Positions 14,806 through 15,258 of a DNA stretch of 15,258 nt are shown here, in pieces. This DNA comes from Pseudomonadota bacterium. GTDB taxonomy: Bacteria; Pseudomonadota; Gammaproteobacteria; Woeseiales; Woeseiaceae. The notes below the pieces were generated by a model. That model did no database searches. It saw only the letters and a list, made by a program, of their open reading frames with translations, and was not told the origin of the DNA. Numbering within the stretch: position 1 is the stretch's first letter; each line of letters begins with the position of its first letter. The stretch covers positions 1 through 15,258 of the forward strand of contig JAPUKV010000190.1 in assembly GCA_027295475.1 (NCBI GenBank). The letters run 5' to 3'. The position numbers and the translations under genes are program-made.

Positions 14806-15258
14806 ATGAATACGACCGACTATCTGCAACGAATCCGGGATGCCAGAGTGTATGACGTGGCGAGCGCGACTCCGTTGGAACTCGCAAGCAAACTGTCCGA
14901 GCGCCTTGGAAACCGAATCCTCTTAAAACGCGAAGACCTGCAGCCGGTTTTTTCTTTCAAGTTGCGTGGCGCTTATAACAAACTGACAACTTTGCCTGAG
15001 CAAACCCTGCAGGCCGGGATAATTTGCAGCTCGGCCGGCAACCACGCCCAGGGTGTGGCATTAGCTGCAAAACGAAAAGAGATAAGGGCCGTGATCGTAA
15101 TGCCCGTTACTACCCCGAGCATCAAAGTCGAAGCAGTCAAGTCATTGGGTGGGAGGTGGTATTGCACGGTGATACCTACGACGACGCCTATGCCCATGCA
15201 CGGCAACTCGAAAAAGAACAGCAGTTGACATTCATTCATCCGTTCGACGACCCGGACG
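14806..15258 (+). CDS. ilvA: Threonine dehydratase (IlvA), N-terminal part, frameshifted, runs off the right edge
   Basis: The product begins as a PLP-dependent threonine deaminase, which makes 2-oxobutanoate for isoleucine synthesis. [10 protein letters not shown] carries the PLP lysine Lys52, and [11 protein letters not shown] (75-85) is the phosphate/substrate loop. From 14806 the frame matches the family through VKSLGG, ending near 15152, then turns to unrelated sequence and stops at 15228. Reading one base earlier, from 15153 (GAG GTG GTA), restores the family sequence [18 protein letters not shown], continuing to FIHPFDDPD at the window end. One base is therefore missing at about 15150-15153, in a G-rich run. 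This is either a real frameshift or a sequencing error. The ribosome site is weak. It is divergent from the adaptor gene. Catabolic or biosynthetic type cannot be told without the C-terminal regulatory domain. Confidence 0.85.

Noticed and set aside
14309..14809. Open frame of 166 codons on the plus strand
   Set aside because: Antisense to the adaptor N-terminus and the divergent spacer; no recognisable protein features.

Overview
The window looks like chromosomal DNA of a moderately GC-rich Gram-negative bacterium, most likely a gammaproteobacterium. This is inferred from the mix of gene families (M16 protease with a signal peptide, a C39 peptidase-type ABC exporter with an HlyD-like adaptor, proline iminopeptidase, IlvA) and from REP-like intergenic repeats. 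No tRNA, rRNA, CRISPR array, phage gene or transposase was seen. Nearly every kilobase is coding.

Layout. Bases 1-194 (minus) hold the N-terminus of a Tat-exported SDR/epimerase-like protein that runs off the left edge. A 134-bp divergent spacer with a 7+7 bp dyad separates it from a small cupin (329-805, plus). Bases 899-5725 (minus) hold a three-gene redox module. In transcription order it is a GltD-like flavoprotein with a C-terminal 2[4Fe-4S] ferredoxin domain, then the alpha (gamma-alpha fused) and beta subunits of a 2-oxoacid:ferredoxin oxidoreductase. Upstream of it, on the same strand, are a dihydroorotase-type amidohydrolase (5949-7289) and a proline iminopeptidase (7298-8269), only 8 bp apart. 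The 223-bp spacer before the redox module holds an inverted pair of REP-like palindromes. Divergent from the iminopeptidase is an 918-residue M16 metalloprotease (8402-11158, plus). A triple GGGGACAGACCCC-type palindrome sits between it and the convergent exporter genes.

The right part (11218-14602, minus) encodes a C39 peptidase/permease/ATPase exporter and its HlyD-like adaptor. The adaptor reading frame is cut by an in-frame TAA at 14324-14326. The window ends in a divergent threonine dehydratase gene (14806 to the right edge), whose frame is broken by a one-base deletion near 15150. Two lesions about 0.8 kb apart suggest either local sequence error or local gene decay.

How the genes may work together. 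The redox module would link NAD(P)H, ferredoxin and reversible 2-oxoacid oxidation/carboxylation, probably with 2-oxoglutarate. The exporter pair would trim and secrete a double-glycine-leader peptide, but no substrate gene is visible here. No wholly new system can be demonstrated. The best leads are the ferredoxin-fused flavoprotein/KOR module, the orphan C39 exporter with its interrupted adaptor, and the two intergenic repeat families.
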